DNA from: Burkholderia gladioli
GTDB lineage: Bacteria; Pseudomonadota; Gammaproteobacteria; Burkholderiales; Burkholderiaceae
Direction: 5' to 3'
Assembly (NCBI RefSeq): GCF_000959725.1
Contig: NZ_CP009323.1
Coordinates: forward strand, 2,852,001-2,916,000
Length of the DNA: 64,000 nucleotides
The notes below the pieces were generated by a model, which saw only the letters and a list, made by a program, of their open reading frames with translations, had not been told where the DNA came from and made no database searches. This document shows, one piece after another, positions 34,475 through 44,453 of this stretch; the first letter of the stretch is position 1, and each line of letters begins with the position of its first letter. Position numbers and translations under genes: made by a program.

Positions 34475-36340
34475 ATGACCCGAAGCCATGCGCTCGAGGC
34501 TACGCATTCCGTATCGCTCGACGTACCCGAGTACGTTCGGCACCGCGGCCTCGTCGACTGGGTGGCGCGCATCGCCGCGCTGACCGAACCCGAACGCGTC
34601 GTCTGGTGCGACGGCTCGCAGGAGGAATACGACCGCCTGTGCGAACAGATGGTCGCGCAGGGCACCATGATCCGGCTCGATCCGCTAAAGCGTCCGAACT
34701 CGTTCCTCGCGCTGTCCGATCCGTCCGACGTCGCGCGCGTCGAGGATCGCACCTTCATCTGCAGCGAAGCGCGCGAGGACGCGGGTCCGACCAATCACTG
34801 GATCGCGCCGGCCGAGATGCGCGTCACGCTCGACGGGCTGTTCCGCGGCGCGATGCGCGGCCGCACGCTCTACGTGGTGCCGTTCTCGATGGGCCCGCTC
34901 GGCTCGCCGATCGCGCATATCGGCGTGGAGCTGTCCGACAGCCCCTACGTGGCGGTCAACATGCGGATCATGACGCGCATGGGGCGCGACGTGTACGAGG
35001 TGCTCGGCGAGGACGGCCATTTCGTGCCCTGCGTGCACAGCGTCGGGCATCCGCTGGCGGCCGGCGAGGCCGACGTGCGCTGGCCCTGCAACGACACCAA
35101 GTACATCGTCCACTTCCCCGAGACGCGCGAGATCTGGAGCTTCGGTTCGGGCTACGGCGGCAACGCGCTGCTCGGCAAGAAATGCTTCGCACTGCGGATC
35201 GCCTCGACCATGGGCCGCGACGAGGGCTGGCTCGCCGAGCACATGCTGATCCTCGGCGTGAGCGCGCCCGACGGCACCAAGCGCCATATCGCGGCGGCCT
35301 TCCCCTCGGCCTGCGGCAAGACTAACTTCGCGATGCTGATCCCGCCGGCCGGCTTCGAGGGCTGGAAGGTCACCACCATCGGCGACGACATCGCCTGGCT
35401 CAAGCCCGGCGCCGACGGCCGGCTCTACGCGATCAATCCCGAGGCGGGCTACTTCGGCGTGGCGCCCGGCACCGGCGAGAAGACCAATCCCAATGCGCTG
35501 GCCACGCTGCGCGAGAACGTGATCTTCACCAATGTCGCGCTGACCGACGACGGCGACGTCTGGTGGGAAGGCCTGACCGACACGCCGCCCGCCCACCTGC
35601 TCGACTGGCAGGGCCAGGACTGGACGCCGGAGATCGGCAAGGAGACCGGCCGCAAGGCCGCGCATCCGAACGCGCGCTTCACGGCGCCGGCCTCGCAATG
35701 CCCGTCGATCGACGCCGATTGGGACAATCCGGCCGGCGTGGCGATCGACGCCTTCGTGTTCGGCGGGCGCCGCTCGACCACGGTGCCGCTGGTGACCGAG
35801 GCACGCGACTGGACCGAGGGCGTCTACATGGCCGCCACCATGGGTTCGGAAACCACCGCCGCGGCAGCCGGCAAGCAGGGCATCGTGCGCCGCGACCCGT
35901 TCGCGATGCTGCCGTTCTGCGGCTACAACATGAGCGACTACTTCTCGCACTGGCTCACGCTCGGCAAGCAGCTCGAGGCCTCGGGCGCGACCCTGCCGAA
36001 GATCTACTGCGTGAACTGGTTCCGCAAGGATGCCGACGGCCGCTTCGCCTGGCCCGGCTTCGGCGAGAACATGCGCGTGCTGAAGTGGATGCTCGATCGC
36101 CTCGACGGGCGTGGCGAAGGCGTCGAGCATGCGCTGGGCATCACGCCGCGTTATCACGACCTGCACTGGCAGGGCCTGGCCTTCACGCCGGCGCAGTACG
36201 AGCAGGTCGCCTCGGTGGATCGCGAGGCCTGGCGCGAGGAGCTCGCGCTGCATGACGAGCTGTTCGACAAGCTGAAGGCGCGCCTGCCGCAGGCGCTCAG
36301 CGAGACCAAGGCGAAGTTCGAGTCGCGCCTGGCCGACTGA
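34475..36340 (+). CDS. pckG: Phosphoenolpyruvate carboxykinase (GTP)
   Basis: Gluconeogenic enzyme, oxaloacetate + GTP to PEP + CO2 + GDP; 621 aa, normal length. The kinase P-loop is [15 protein letters not shown] (about 280-294), with the metal-binding [10 protein letters not shown], the substrate loop [15 protein letters not shown] and NYMSDYF-type [27 protein letters not shown] is also diagnostic of the GTP class. ATG 34475 is preceded by CCTGGAG; upstream in-frame residues are not conserved. A terminator follows. Links organic-acid use (tartrate, C4 acids in this window) to sugar synthesis. Confidence 0.96.
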   Translation: MTRSHALEATHSVSLDVPEYVRHRGLVDWVARIAALTEPERVVWCDGSQEEYDRLCEQMVAQGTMIRLDPLKRPNSFLALSDPSDVARVEDRTFICSEAREDAGPTNHWIAPAEMRVTLDGLFRGAMRGRTLYVVPFSMGPLGSPIAHIGVELSDSPYVAVNMRIMTRMGRDVYEVLGEDGHFVPCVHSVGHPLAAGEADVRWPCNDTKYIVHFPETREIWSFGSGYGGNALLGKKCFALRIASTMGRDEGWLAEHMLILGVSAPDGTKRHIAAAFPSACGKTNFAMLIPPAGFEGWKVTTIGDDIAWLKPGADGRLYAINPEAGYFGVAPGTGEKTNPNALATLRENVIFTNVALTDDGDVWWEGLTDTPPAHLLDWQGQDWTPEIGKETGRKAAHPNARFTAPASQCPSIDADWDNPAGVAIDAFVFGGRRSTTVPLVTEARDWTEGVYMAATMGSETTAAAAGKQGIVRRDPFAMLPFCGYNMSDYFSHWLTLGKQLEASGATLPKIYCVNWFRKDADGRFAWPGFGENMRVLKWMLDRLDGRGEGVEHALGITPRYHDLHWQGLAFTPAQYEQVASVDREAWREELALHDELFDKLKARLPQALSETKAKFESRLAD

Positions 36341-36359
36341 GGTCGGGCTTCATAAGAAG

Positions 36360-36396
36360 AACGCCACGCTGGCCGCAAGCCGCGTGGCGTTTTTCA
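36360..36396 (+). terminator. Terminator after pckG
   Basis: Stem AACGCCACGC / GCGTGGCGTT (arms 36360-36369 and 36382-36391, 12-base loop) followed by TTTTCATT. Confidence 0.88.
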
Positions 36397-36531
36397 TTAT
36401 CGGTCGCGCGCGCAGGGATTCGCGGCGAACGGCGTGCCTCGCCTGCGCTTCGCGACGCGCAAGCGCCGATCGATGCGACAATCGTCGCCGGGCTTCCCGG
36501 ACGACTCAACTACATCGGAGACACGCATCCC

Positions 36532-37452
36532 ATGGACATCCAACGCATTGCCGTGATCGGCGCGGGCGTGATCGGCGCGAGCTGGACCGCCTTCTATCTC
36601 GACCAGGGTTTCGAACTGGTGGTGAGCGACCCGGCACCCGAGGCGGCCGCGCAGTTGAACGCCGCGCTGCGGCGCTTCATGGGCGAGACGCGCCTCGCCG
36701 AGTGCACGGCGCGGCTGCGCTTCGAGGCCGATCTCGAGGCCGCGCTCGACGGCGTCGATTTCGTGCAGGAGAACGGCCCGGAACGGCTCGACGTGAAGCG
36801 CGAGCTGTATCGCCGCATGGATGCGCGGCTGCCGGCCGAGGCGCTGATCGCCTCCAGCTCGTCGGGGCTCACCATGTCGGCGATCCAGAGCGCCTGCGAG
36901 CGCCATCCCGAACGCTGCCTGATCGCGCATCCCTTCAATCCGCCGCACCTGATCCCGCTGGTCGAACTGGTCGGCGGCGAGGCCACCTCGGCCGAGACCC
37001 TCGCGCGCGCGAAACGCTTCTACGACGCGCTCGGCAAGGTCACCATCGTGCTCAACAAGGAAATGGCCGGCCATGTCGCGAACCGGCTGGCGGCCGCGCT
37101 GTTCCGCGAGGTCTATCACCTGGTGGGCGAGGGCGTGGTCAGCGTGGCCGATGCCGACAAGGCCGTGTCGTGGGGGCCGGGCTTGCGCTGGGGATTGATG
37201 GGGCAGGGGCTGACCTATCACCTCGGCGGCGGCGAGGGCGGCATGGCGCATTTCCTCGACCATCTGTCGGGGCCTATCACGAGCTGGTGGGACGATCTCG
37301 GCACGCCGTCCTTCAACGAGGCGGTCGATCGCAAGCTGGTCGAGGAACTGCGCGAGATCCAGGGCGAGCGCTCGATCGCCGAGTTCGGCGCCGAGCGCGA
37401 TCGCCTGCTGGTCGAGCTGATCGAGGCGCGGCGCCGCAGCTTCCTGCCCTGA
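36532..37452 (+). CDS. 3-hydroxyacyl-CoA dehydrogenase-like NAD enzyme
   Basis: A 306-aa two-domain dehydrogenase. NAD motif IAVIGAGVIGASWTAFYLDQG (about 6-26), catalytic region LIASSSSGLTMSA and the His motif IAHPFNPPHLIPLVELVGG (about 142-160), then GKVTIVLNKEMAGHVANRL. Members of this group include 3-hydroxybutyryl-CoA, L-carnitine and L-gulonate dehydrogenases; the NPPHLIPLVELVGG form leaves the substrate open. ATG 36532 with GGAG 12 bp upstream. Converges with an AraC gene. Confidence 0.82.
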   Translation: MDIQRIAVIGAGVIGASWTAFYLDQGFELVVSDPAPEAAAQLNAALRRFMGETRLAECTARLRFEADLEAALDGVDFVQENGPERLDVKRELYRRMDARLPAEALIASSSSGLTMSAIQSACERHPERCLIAHPFNPPHLIPLVELVGGEATSAETLARAKRFYDALGKVTIVLNKEMAGHVANRLAAALFREVYHLVGEGVVSVADADKAVSWGPGLRWGLMGQGLTYHLGGGEGGMAHFLDHLSGPITSWWDDLGTPSFNEAVDRKLVEELREIQGERSIAEFGAERDRLLVELIEARRRSFLP

Positions 37453-37477
37453 GCGCTCGGCTCGCCGCGTCGGCTTC

Positions 37478-38272
37478 TCAGTTGTAGAAGGCCGAGGGCG
37501 CCACGCCGAAATGCCGCTTGAATATCGCGGTGAAGGCGCTCTGGCTGCGATAGCCGTGGTCGAGCGCGACGCCGAGGATCTTCTCGCCGTGCGCGAGGCG
37601 TTTCAAGGCCAGCAGCAGGCGCGCCTGCTGGCGCCAGCGGCCGAAGGTCATGCCGGTCTCGCGGCTGAAGCCGCGGTAGAGCGTCTTTTCCGACATGCCG
37701 AACTGGCGGGCCCATTCGGTGATGGTGCGATCGTCGTGCGGCGAGGCCAGCAGCGCGTCGCAGACCGCGCGCAGCCGAGCATCGCGCGGCCAGGGCAGGT
37801 GCAGCGGCAGTTGCGGCACCGAATTGAGCTCGGCCAGCAGCAACTGCATCAGGTGCTCGTCGCGCGAGCCGGGCGCGTAATCGAGCGGCACGTCGATCGC
37901 CGCCACGATCAGCTCGCGCAGCAGCGGCGGCACGTCCACCACGCCGGTGCGCGCGCGCAGCGCCAGCGCCGCCGAGGGCTCGACGAACACGGTGCGCATC
38001 TGCACGTCGCCGCTCATCTGCACCGCGTGGTCGAGTCCGGCCTCGAGCCAGACGCCGCGCGTGGGCGGCACCACCCAGGCACCCGTTTCGGAGGTCACCT
38101 GCATCACGCCCTCGATGGCGTAGAGCAATTGCGCGCGGCGATGCCGGTGCGTGGCGATATGCAGGCCGTTCGGATAACGCGCGGCCATCGCGGCGACCGG
38201 GCGCGGCGTGTTCTCGTAGGGCAGGTGGTCGACGGGCTCGGCTGCCGATCGGGGCGTGGCGAAAGGGGACAT
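37478..38272 (-). CDS. AraC-family regulator with cupin sensor
   Basis: A 264-aa regulator. N-terminal cupin (HIATHRHRRAQLLYAIEGVMQVTSE, about 38-62) that may bind metal or ligand, followed by the double HTH (TITEWARQFGMSEKTLYRGFSRETGMTFGRWRQQARL and a second unit ILGVALDHGYRSQSAFTAIFKRHFG). Such compact cupin-AraC proteins often control a nearby exporter or their own gene, but none is adjacent here. Convergent with the dehydrogenase gene. Confidence 0.85.
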   Translation of the reverse strand: MSPFATPRSAAEPVDHLPYENTPRPVAAMAARYPNGLHIATHRHRRAQLLYAIEGVMQVTSETGAWVVPPTRGVWLEAGLDHAVQMSGDVQMRTVFVEPSAALALRARTGVVDVPPLLRELIVAAIDVPLDYAPGSRDEHLMQLLLAELNSVPQLPLHLPWPRDARLRAVCDALLASPHDDRTITEWARQFGMSEKTLYRGFSRETGMTFGRWRQQARLLLALKRLAHGEKILGVALDHGYRSQSAFTAIFKRHFGVAPSAFYN

Positions 38273-38403
38273 GGCGGCGGTCGGCTAGGCGCGCACGGCA
38301 CGGTGCCGCGCGCGAAACACGCCCATCCTAGGGCGTTTCGCCGGTTTCGCCAATCGTCGCGGCCGGGCGGCGGCGGGCCGCCCGGATCGCGCGGATGCCG
38401 CGC

Positions 38404-38673
38404 TTATTGCTGCGCTTGCGTTTGCGGCTGCGGCTGCTGGGCCCAGCTCGGCGTCTTCGACTCGAAGCGCGCGCGGTTGCGCTCGATGGTGCTGTCGCTG
38501 GGCGGGTAGTCGCCGTCGGTGGTCGGGATGGTGCCCTCGCGGTAGGCCTGCACCAGTTCGGCGACCACTTGCGCGTGGGTCTTCTCGGGCGGCGTGGCGG
38601 CGGTGGACGACTGGGCCTGCGCCAGGGGCGCGACGGCGGCCAGCAGCAGCGGCAGGCAGAACAGGGATCGCAT
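38404..38673 (-). CDS. Small secreted DUF4148-type protein
   Basis: An 89-aa exported protein: signal peptide MRSLFCLPLLLAAVAPLAQAQ (cleavage after AQA near 20), then KTHAQVVAELVQAYREGTIP, the conserved core of the DUF4148 family that is abundant in Burkholderia. It ends in a Gln/Pro-rich tail (QQPQPQTQAQQ). No function is established. Monocistronic. Confidence 0.8.
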   Translation of the reverse strand: MRSLFCLPLLLAAVAPLAQAQSSTAATPPEKTHAQVVAELVQAYREGTIPTTDGDYPPSDSTIERNRARFESKTPSWAQQPQPQTQAQQ

Positions 38674-38920
38674 GATGGGGCTCCTTCATCGGCATCGCGG
38701 CGCGTTGTGCGCACCGGCGCGCGGAGTGCGCGACGGCCGTTGCGGCGCATTCTGGCCGCGGGAGGCTGCCCGGACCGTGACCGGACGATGACGTGCTTGT
38801 CAGTTGGCTTGCGGCGGCCCGGGCAGGGCGCTGCCGCTTGTCAAGCATCGCTAACGAATCGCCGATGACGGCCTGACGAATGCCTGACGCGCGATGCTGA
38901 AGGCCGCCGCCGTGCCGGCT

Positions 38921-39769
38921 TCAGAATTCGGCGGCGGCGGCCGCGAGCGTCGCCTCCAGCGCCAGCGTCGAGCGCGAGGCGGAAGCCGGCCGGTCGATCA
39001 CGTATTCGAGATCGCCGAGCGCGGGCAGGTCGGCGTCGAGCTTGGCCAGGCCCTGCGGGATCACGTAGCCGGCGAAGGCCGACACGCCCAGCCCGGCCGC
39101 CGCGGCCGCGCGCAGCGCCGCGATGCTGCTGCTCGACACGGCAATCCGGTAGGGCCGGCCGATCGCGTCGAGCGTCTCCAGCACGCGCCGGCGCGACACG
39201 CTGGGCTCGGGATGCAGGGCCAGCGGCAGCACCGCCTCGCGCCCGGTGATCGGCGAGCCGGGGCCGGTGCACCAGTAGAGCGGCTCGGTGCGGATCACGC
39301 GGCCGCGCCGGCTGCCGGCGACGCGCTTGGCGAATACCAGGTCGTGGCGCCCTTCGTCGAGCGCGTCGAACAGGTCGCCCGACAGGCCGGTGGCGATCTC
39401 CAGCTCGACCTCGGGATTGCGCTGGATGAAGTTCGCCAGCGCCGCGGCCAGGTGGGTGGAGGCGAAATCCTCCGACATGCCGAGCCGCACCTTGCCCGAC
39501 AGCGGCGGCCCGCAGACCGACATCACGGCCTCGTCCATCAGCTCCAGGATGCGGCTCGCGTAGCGGTGCAGCGCCTCGCCGTTGGCGGACAGCCGCACGT
39601 TGCGCGTGTCGCGCTCGAACAGCGGCCGGTCGAGCAGTTCCTCCAGCCGCCGGATGTGCTGGCTGACGGTCGATTGCGAGAGGTTGACGCGCTCCGAGGC
39701 GGCGGTGAAGCTGCCGGTCTGGGCGACGGCGACGAAGCTGCGCAGCAGCTCGGGCGGTAAGGGACGCAT
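38921..39769 (-). CDS. mdcR: LysR-type regulator of malonate decarboxylase genes
   Basis: A 282-aa regulator divergent to mdcA (255 bp between starts). HTH at about 16-40 (TGSFTAASERVNLSQSTVSQHIRRLEELL) and an effector domain beginning KVRLGMSEDF. Position and orientation suggest MdcR, which activates the mdc operon in the presence of malonate. ATG 39769 is chosen to give a normal LysR N-terminus; the longer upstream frame is not conserved. The name rests on context. Confidence 0.72.
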   Translation of the reverse strand: MRPLPPELLRSFVAVAQTGSFTAASERVNLSQSTVSQHIRRLEELLDRPLFERDTRNVRLSANGEALHRYASRILELMDEAVMSVCGPPLSGKVRLGMSEDFASTHLAAALANFIQRNPEVELEIATGLSGDLFDALDEGRHDLVFAKRVAGSRRGRVIRTEPLYWCTGPGSPITGREAVLPLALHPEPSVSRRRVLETLDAIGRPYRIAVSSSSIAALRAAAAAGLGVSAFAGYVIPQGLAKLDADLPALGDLEYVIDRPASASRSTLALEATLAAAAAEF

Positions 39770-40024
39770 GGCGGAATCCAGTGGGGCAGGGCAAGGACGG
39801 CTTGCCGGCGCGAGCGCGGCGAGCACGCGCCGGCAGCGGCGCTCGCCGGCCTGGAACGAGGGGCGCGCAGCGGGCCGTGGCAGCAGTCTACGGCAAGACG
39901 GGCGGGCCCGGCGCGAGATCGATCGGCGCGGCCTCTGAGTGGCATTCGGCAACTTCATCAATCGCGCGCGGGGCGCGGCTTACAATCGTCGCCACGACCG
40001 GATACGCATCGCAGGAGAGACGCA

Positions 40025-41671
40025 ATGACGGCATGGAATCAGGCGCAACAGGCACGCGACGCGCGCCTCGCGGCAGGCGCGCATCTCGCGCGCGGCAAGC
40101 GGGTGGCGGCCGAGGATGCCACCGCGCTGCTCGAGGCGGTACTGCGCCCGGGCGACCGGGTCTGCCTGGAAGGGGACAACCAGAAGCAGGCCGACCTGCT
40201 GGCCGCCGCGCTCGCGGAAGTCGACAGCGGCAGGATCCACGACCTGCACATGGTGCAATCGGGCATCGTGCTGCCCGAGCATCTCGACGTGTTCGAGCGC
40301 GGCATCGCGCGGCGCCTCGACTACGCCTACTCGGGCCCGCAGTCGCAGCGCATCGCCAGGCTGCTGTTCGGCGGGCGCATCGAGCTGGGCGCGGTGCATA
40401 CCTATCTCGAGCTGTTCGCGCGCTACTTCATCGACCTCACGCCGCAGGTCGCGCTGATCGCGGCGGTCAGCGCCGACGCCGACGGCAATCTCTACACCGG
40501 CCCGAACACCGAGGACACGCCCACCGTGGTGGAGGCCACCGCCTTCAAGGACGGCATCGTGATCGCCCAGGTCGACCGCATCGTCGATCGCGTGCCGCGG
40601 GTCGACATCCCCGGCGACCGTGTGCACTTCGTGGTCGAGGCGGGCCGGCCCTTCTTCGTCGAGCCGCTGTTCACGCGCGACCCGGCCGCGATCACCGAGA
40701 CCCAGATCCTCACCGCGATGCTGGCCATCAAGGGCATCTACCAGCCCTATGGCGTGAAGCGCCTGAACCACGGCATCGGCTTCAACACCGCGGCCATCGA
40801 GCTCTTGCTGCCCACCTACGGCGAGCGCCTGGGCCTGAAGGGGCAGGTCTGCACGCACTGGGCGCTCAATCCGCATCCCACGCTGATCCCCGCGATCGAA
40901 TCGGGCTGGGTCGAGCAGATCCACTGCTTCGGCTCCGAGGTCGGCATGGACGACTACATCCGCGCGCGCTCGGACATCTACTTCACCGGCGCCGACGGCT
41001 CGCTGCGCTCGAACCGCGCGTTCTGCCAGACCGCCGGCCTCTATGCCTGCGACATGTTCATCGGCTCGACGCTGCAGATCGACCTGGCCGGCCATTCCTC
41101 GACCGTCACCGAGAGCCGCATCGCCGGCTTCGGCGGCGCGCCCAACATGGGCAGCGACGCGCGCGGCCGGCGCCACCCGAGCGAGCCCTGGCTGAAGGCC
41201 GGCGAGCAGGCCGATCCGGCCACGCCGGCGGCGCTGCGGCGCGGCCGCAAGCTGGTGGTGCAGATCGGCGAGACCTTCGGCGAGAAGAACGCGCCGATGT
41301 TCGTCGAGCAGCTCGACGCGCTGCGCCTGGCTGACCGGCTCAAGCTCGATCTCGCGCCGATCATGGTCTATGGCGACGACGTCACCCACGTGGTGACCGA
41401 GGAGGGCATCGCGAACCTGCTGCTGTGCCGCGACGCGGACGAGCGCGAGCACGCGATCCGCGGCGTGGCCGGTTATACCGAGATCGGCCGCGGGCGCGAT
41501 CGCAAGCTGGTGGAGCGGCTGCGCGAGCGCGGCGTGATCCGGCGCCCCGAGGATCTCGGCATCGATCCGCTCGATGCCGACCGGCGCCTGCTGGCGGCGC
41601 GCTCGGTGAAGGACCTGGTGCACTGGTCGGGCGGCCTGTACGCGCCGCCCTCGCGGTTTCGGAACTGGTGA
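40025..41671 (+). CDS. mdcA: Malonate decarboxylase alpha subunit (acetyl-S-ACP:malonate ACP transferase)
   Basis: A 548-aa CoA-transferase-fold subunit that exchanges acetyl for malonyl on the carrier protein. Typical segments are VCLEGDNQKQADLLAAAL, PYGVKRLNHGIGFNTAAIELLLPTYGERLGLKG and AGFGGAPNMGSDARGRRHPS. ATG 40025 with GGAGAGACGC upstream. First gene of the mdcACDEGBH operon; 104 bp separate it from mdcC. Soluble, cytoplasmic enzyme (biotin-free type, since no membrane decarboxylase is nearby). Confidence 0.95.
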   Translation: MTAWNQAQQARDARLAAGAHLARGKRVAAEDATALLEAVLRPGDRVCLEGDNQKQADLLAAALAEVDSGRIHDLHMVQSGIVLPEHLDVFERGIARRLDYAYSGPQSQRIARLLFGGRIELGAVHTYLELFARYFIDLTPQVALIAAVSADADGNLYTGPNTEDTPTVVEATAFKDGIVIAQVDRIVDRVPRVDIPGDRVHFVVEAGRPFFVEPLFTRDPAAITETQILTAMLAIKGIYQPYGVKRLNHGIGFNTAAIELLLPTYGERLGLKGQVCTHWALNPHPTLIPAIESGWVEQIHCFGSEVGMDDYIRARSDIYFTGADGSLRSNRAFCQTAGLYACDMFIGSTLQIDLAGHSSTVTESRIAGFGGAPNMGSDARGRRHPSEPWLKAGEQADPATPAALRRGRKLVVQIGETFGEKNAPMFVEQLDALRLADRLKLDLAPIMVYGDDVTHVVTEEGIANLLLCRDADEREHAIRGVAGYTEIGRGRDRKLVERLRERGVIRRPEDLGIDPLDADRRLLAARSVKDLVHWSGGLYAPPSRFRNW

Positions 41672-41775
41672 GTCAAGTGCGCGGCGAAGGTGCCCTCGGG
41701 TGCCGCCGCCGCGAGCCGCGCGGCATGCCGCGCGTTTCGGCCGGCCTTCGGGGAAGCGCCGGCGGGAGAAATCGA

Positions 41776-42093
41776 ATGGAACGGCTCAATTATCGTCATA
41801 CCGCGCGGCAACGCGCGGCGGGGGAGGCGGCCTCGGCGCTGGTCGGCGTGGTCGCCTCCGGCAATCTGGAGGTGCTGGTCGAGCGAGTGCTCGGCGGCAC
41901 CGACTGCGAGGTCGAGATCCAGACCGCGGCGGTCGGCTTCGGCGAGGTCTGGCAGGCGGTGATCGCCGACTTCGTCGAGCGCCGCTCGCCGGGCGGCCTG
42001 CGCCTGTCGATCAACGACGGCGGCGCGCGGCCCGACACGGTCGCGCTGCGCCTGGCCCAGGCGGTGCGCGCCATCGAGGGAGGCCAGCGATGA
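41776..42093 (+). CDS. mdcC: Malonate decarboxylase acyl carrier protein (delta subunit)
   Basis: A 105-aa carrier to which 2'-(5''-triphosphoribosyl)-3'-dephospho-CoA is attached. The serine in VVASGNLEVLVER (about residues 26-38) is the expected attachment site. ATG 41776 has GGGAGA 7 bp upstream. The stop overlaps the next start (ATGA), so MdcC and MdcD are coupled. Family length is about 100 aa. Confidence 0.9.
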   Translation: MERLNYRHTARQRAAGEAASALVGVVASGNLEVLVERVLGGTDCEVEIQTAAVGFGEVWQAVIADFVERRSPGGLRLSINDGGARPDTVALRLAQAVRAIEGGQR

Positions 42094-43013
42094 ACGGTTT
42101 CGATCCCGTGGCGGCCGGCGCGAGCTGGTACGAGGCCTCGGCGCGGCAGCGCATCGACGGACTGGTGGATGCCGGCTCCTTCGTGGAATTCGTCGGCCCC
42201 GCCGAGCGCGAGATGAGCCCGCACCTGCCGCTGTTCGAGCTGCCGCGCCAGTTCGACGACGGCATGATCGTCGGCCGCGCGCGACTGGAGGGGCGCGAGG
42301 TGCTGGTCGCCGCGCAGGAGGGCCGCTTCATGGGCGGTGCCTTCGGCGAGATCCATGGCGCCAAGCTGACCGGGCTGCTGCGCGCCGCGCGCGAGGCGGG
42401 CACGCCGGTGCTGATCGCCTTCGATACCGGCGGCGTGCGCCTGCAGGAGGCCAACGCCGGCGAGCTGGCGATCGCCGAGATCATGCGCGCGCTGGTCGAT
42501 GCGCGCGCGGCCGGCACGCCGGTGATCGGGCTGATCGGCGGGCGCGCCGGCTGTTACGGCGGCGGCGGCCTGCTGGCCGCCTGCTGCTCGGCGCTGGCGG
42601 TGTCCGAGCCGGGACGCATCAGCGTGTCCGGCCCCGAGGTGATCGAGACCAATCGCGGCGTCGAGGAATTCGATTCGAAGGATCGGGCGCTGGTCTGGCG
42701 CACCATGGGCGGCAAGCATCGCCGGCTGATCGGCGGCGCCGAGCGCTTCGTCGAGGACACGCTGCCGGCCTTCCGCGCGGCCGCGCTCGACCTGCTCGCG
42801 GCCCGTCATGCCTTCGACCTCGAAGTGCTCGACGCCGAGCAGAGGCGGCTCGAGGCGCGCCTTGCCGCCTACGGCGACTGCGCCGACGCGCGCGAGGTCT
42901 GGCAGCGGCTCGGCGCGAGCGAGGCCGAAGCCGAGGCGATCCCCGCCATGCCGGGCGAATCCTTCGCCGCGCTGGCCGAGCGCCTGCAAGCCGTCAAGGG
43001 AGAAGCACGATGA
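42090..43013 (+). CDS. mdcD: Malonate decarboxylase beta subunit
   Basis: A 307-aa crotonase-fold (carboxyltransferase-like) subunit that, with MdcE, decarboxylates malonyl-S-ACP. QEGRFMGGAFGEIHGAKLTGLL, the oxyanion region DTGGVRLQEANAGE and GGRAGCYGGGGLLAACC are conserved. SGPEVIETNRGVEEFDSKDRALVWRTMGGKH is typical of the family. Overlaps mdcC and mdcE by 4 nt on each side, so the complex is produced in fixed ratio. Confidence 0.95.
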   Translation: MNGFDPVAAGASWYEASARQRIDGLVDAGSFVEFVGPAEREMSPHLPLFELPRQFDDGMIVGRARLEGREVLVAAQEGRFMGGAFGEIHGAKLTGLLRAAREAGTPVLIAFDTGGVRLQEANAGELAIAEIMRALVDARAAGTPVIGLIGGRAGCYGGGGLLAACCSALAVSEPGRISVSGPEVIETNRGVEEFDSKDRALVWRTMGGKHRRLIGGAERFVEDTLPAFRAAALDLLAARHAFDLEVLDAEQRRLEARLAAYGDCADAREVWQRLGASEAEAEAIPAMPGESFAALAERLQAVKGEAR

Positions 43014-43726
43014 AGCTCGATCAGATCCTGGCCGCCTTCGAACACGAGATCGCGATCCGCGACGACGGCCTGCTGGCCGGCCGCGCCAGCCTGGCGGGGC
43101 GCGTGGTCGAGGTGATCGGCGTATCGGGCGGGGCCTTCGTGGGCGTCGACGAGGCGCTGTGGCTGTCCTCGCGCGTGCTCGACATCGTGCGGCGCGGCGG
43201 CGACACGCCGATCCTGGTGCTGGTCGACAGCGCCAGCCAGCGCATGAGCAAGCGCGACGAGCTGCTCGGGCTCAACGAATGCCTGTCGCACCTGGCCAAG
43301 AGCCTGATGCTGGCGAGCCTGCGCGGCCATCCGACGATCGGCCTGCTGTACGGCGGCACGGCGGCGGGCGCCTTCATCGCCACCGCGCTGGCCACCCGCG
43401 TGCTGCTCGCGCTGCCCGGCGCCGAGCCGGCGGTGATGGACCTGCCCTCGATCTCGCGCGTCACCAAGCTGCCGCTCGAGGTGCTGCAGGAGATGGCGAA
43501 ATCGACGGCGGTGTTCGCGCCCGGTCTCGACAATCTCGCGCAGACGGGCGCCGTCGACGCCGTGCTCGATCCGGCGCAGCCGCTCGGGGCCCAGTTGGCG
43601 CCCTGGCTCGATGCGCCGTCCGACCGGGCCGATGGTCGCGACCGGCTCGGCGCCGAACGCGGCGGCCGCCCGGCCGCGGCGCGGATCGCCGAGCGTGTCC
43701 ATGCACTCGCCCGCTCGGCCGGCTGA
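43010..43726 (+). CDS. mdcE: Malonate decarboxylase gamma subunit
   Basis: A 238-aa crotonase-fold partner of MdcD. Conserved stretches: VIGVSGGAFVGVDEALWLS, LVDSASQRMSKRDELLGLNECL and LYGGTAAGAFIATALAT (oxyanion loop). ATGA overlap with mdcD; its 3' end overlaps mdcG by 26 nt. Confidence 0.94.
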   Translation: MKLDQILAAFEHEIAIRDDGLLAGRASLAGRVVEVIGVSGGAFVGVDEALWLSSRVLDIVRRGGDTPILVLVDSASQRMSKRDELLGLNECLSHLAKSLMLASLRGHPTIGLLYGGTAAGAFIATALATRVLLALPGAEPAVMDLPSISRVTKLPLEVLQEMAKSTAVFAPGLDNLAQTGAVDAVLDPAQPLGAQLAPWLDAPSDRADGRDRLGAERGGRPAAARIAERVHALARSAG

Positions 43727-44453
43727 GGCCGCGCTGGTCCGTCATGGCCTGGTGCGCGTCGCGCCCGAGGCCTGGCGGGTGCTGCTCGCCGCCGAGCCCG
43801 CGCTGGCGGCCGGGGCTGTCGATGCGGCCGATATCGTCGATGCGGCCGACGCGGCCGCGCGGTCCGTGCTGCGTGACTGGGTCGTGCGCGGCTGGCCGTT
43901 GATGGTGCGGCGCCCGGGGCCCTGCGACGCGGCCCGTCCCGGCGTGCCGCTCGGCCTGCCGCTGCCGCCCTCGCTCGGCAAGCGGCGGATCGGCGTGAGC
44001 CTGGCGGCCGAGGCGATCGTCTCGATCGAGCGGCCGCCCGCGCTGGATTCGTTGCGCGAAGTCGCGCCGCCCGCCTGGCGTGCCACGCTCGATGCGCTGG
44101 ACGCGATCACGCGCCGTCACCGGATCGTCTGCCGCGCGTTCGGCAGCCTGGCCTGGCAAGGGCTGACGGGCTTGCCTTACCTTTCCGCGAATTCCGATCT
44201 CGATCTGTTGTTCGAACTGCCGCCCGGCTTCGATGCCGCTGGCGATGGCATGGCGATGCTCGCCGCCATGCTGGATGACGTGGCCGCTTGCGAGGCCGAT
44301 GCGCCGATGCGCATCGACGGCGAGGTGATCCGCGTCGACGGTGCCGGCGCGAACTGGCGCGAACTGCAGGCGGGGCAGGACGCGGTGATGGTGAAGACCG
44401 CGACCGACGTGCGGCTGCTCGCGCCGCGAGATTTCCTGGCGGGGGCCGCGTGA
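43701..44453 (+). CDS. mdcG: Malonate decarboxylase holo-ACP synthase (phosphoribosyl-dephospho-CoA transferase)
   Basis: A 250-aa nucleotidyltransferase-fold enzyme that loads the prosthetic group on MdcC. The signature G-S-x(n)-SDLDLLFELP (FGSLAWQGLTGLPYLSANSDLDL, around 155-178) is intact. I use ATG 43701; GTG 43695 is an alternative two codons earlier. Overlaps mdcE by 26 nt, and the stop TGA shares bases with the ATG of mdcB (TGATG). Confidence 0.9.
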   Translation: MHSPARPAEAALVRHGLVRVAPEAWRVLLAAEPALAAGAVDAADIVDAADAAARSVLRDWVVRGWPLMVRRPGPCDAARPGVPLGLPLPPSLGKRRIGVSLAAEAIVSIERPPALDSLREVAPPAWRATLDALDAITRRHRIVCRAFGSLAWQGLTGLPYLSANSDLDLLFELPPGFDAAGDGMAMLAAMLDDVAACEADAPMRIDGEVIRVDGAGANWRELQAGQDAVMVKTATDVRLLAPRDFLAGAA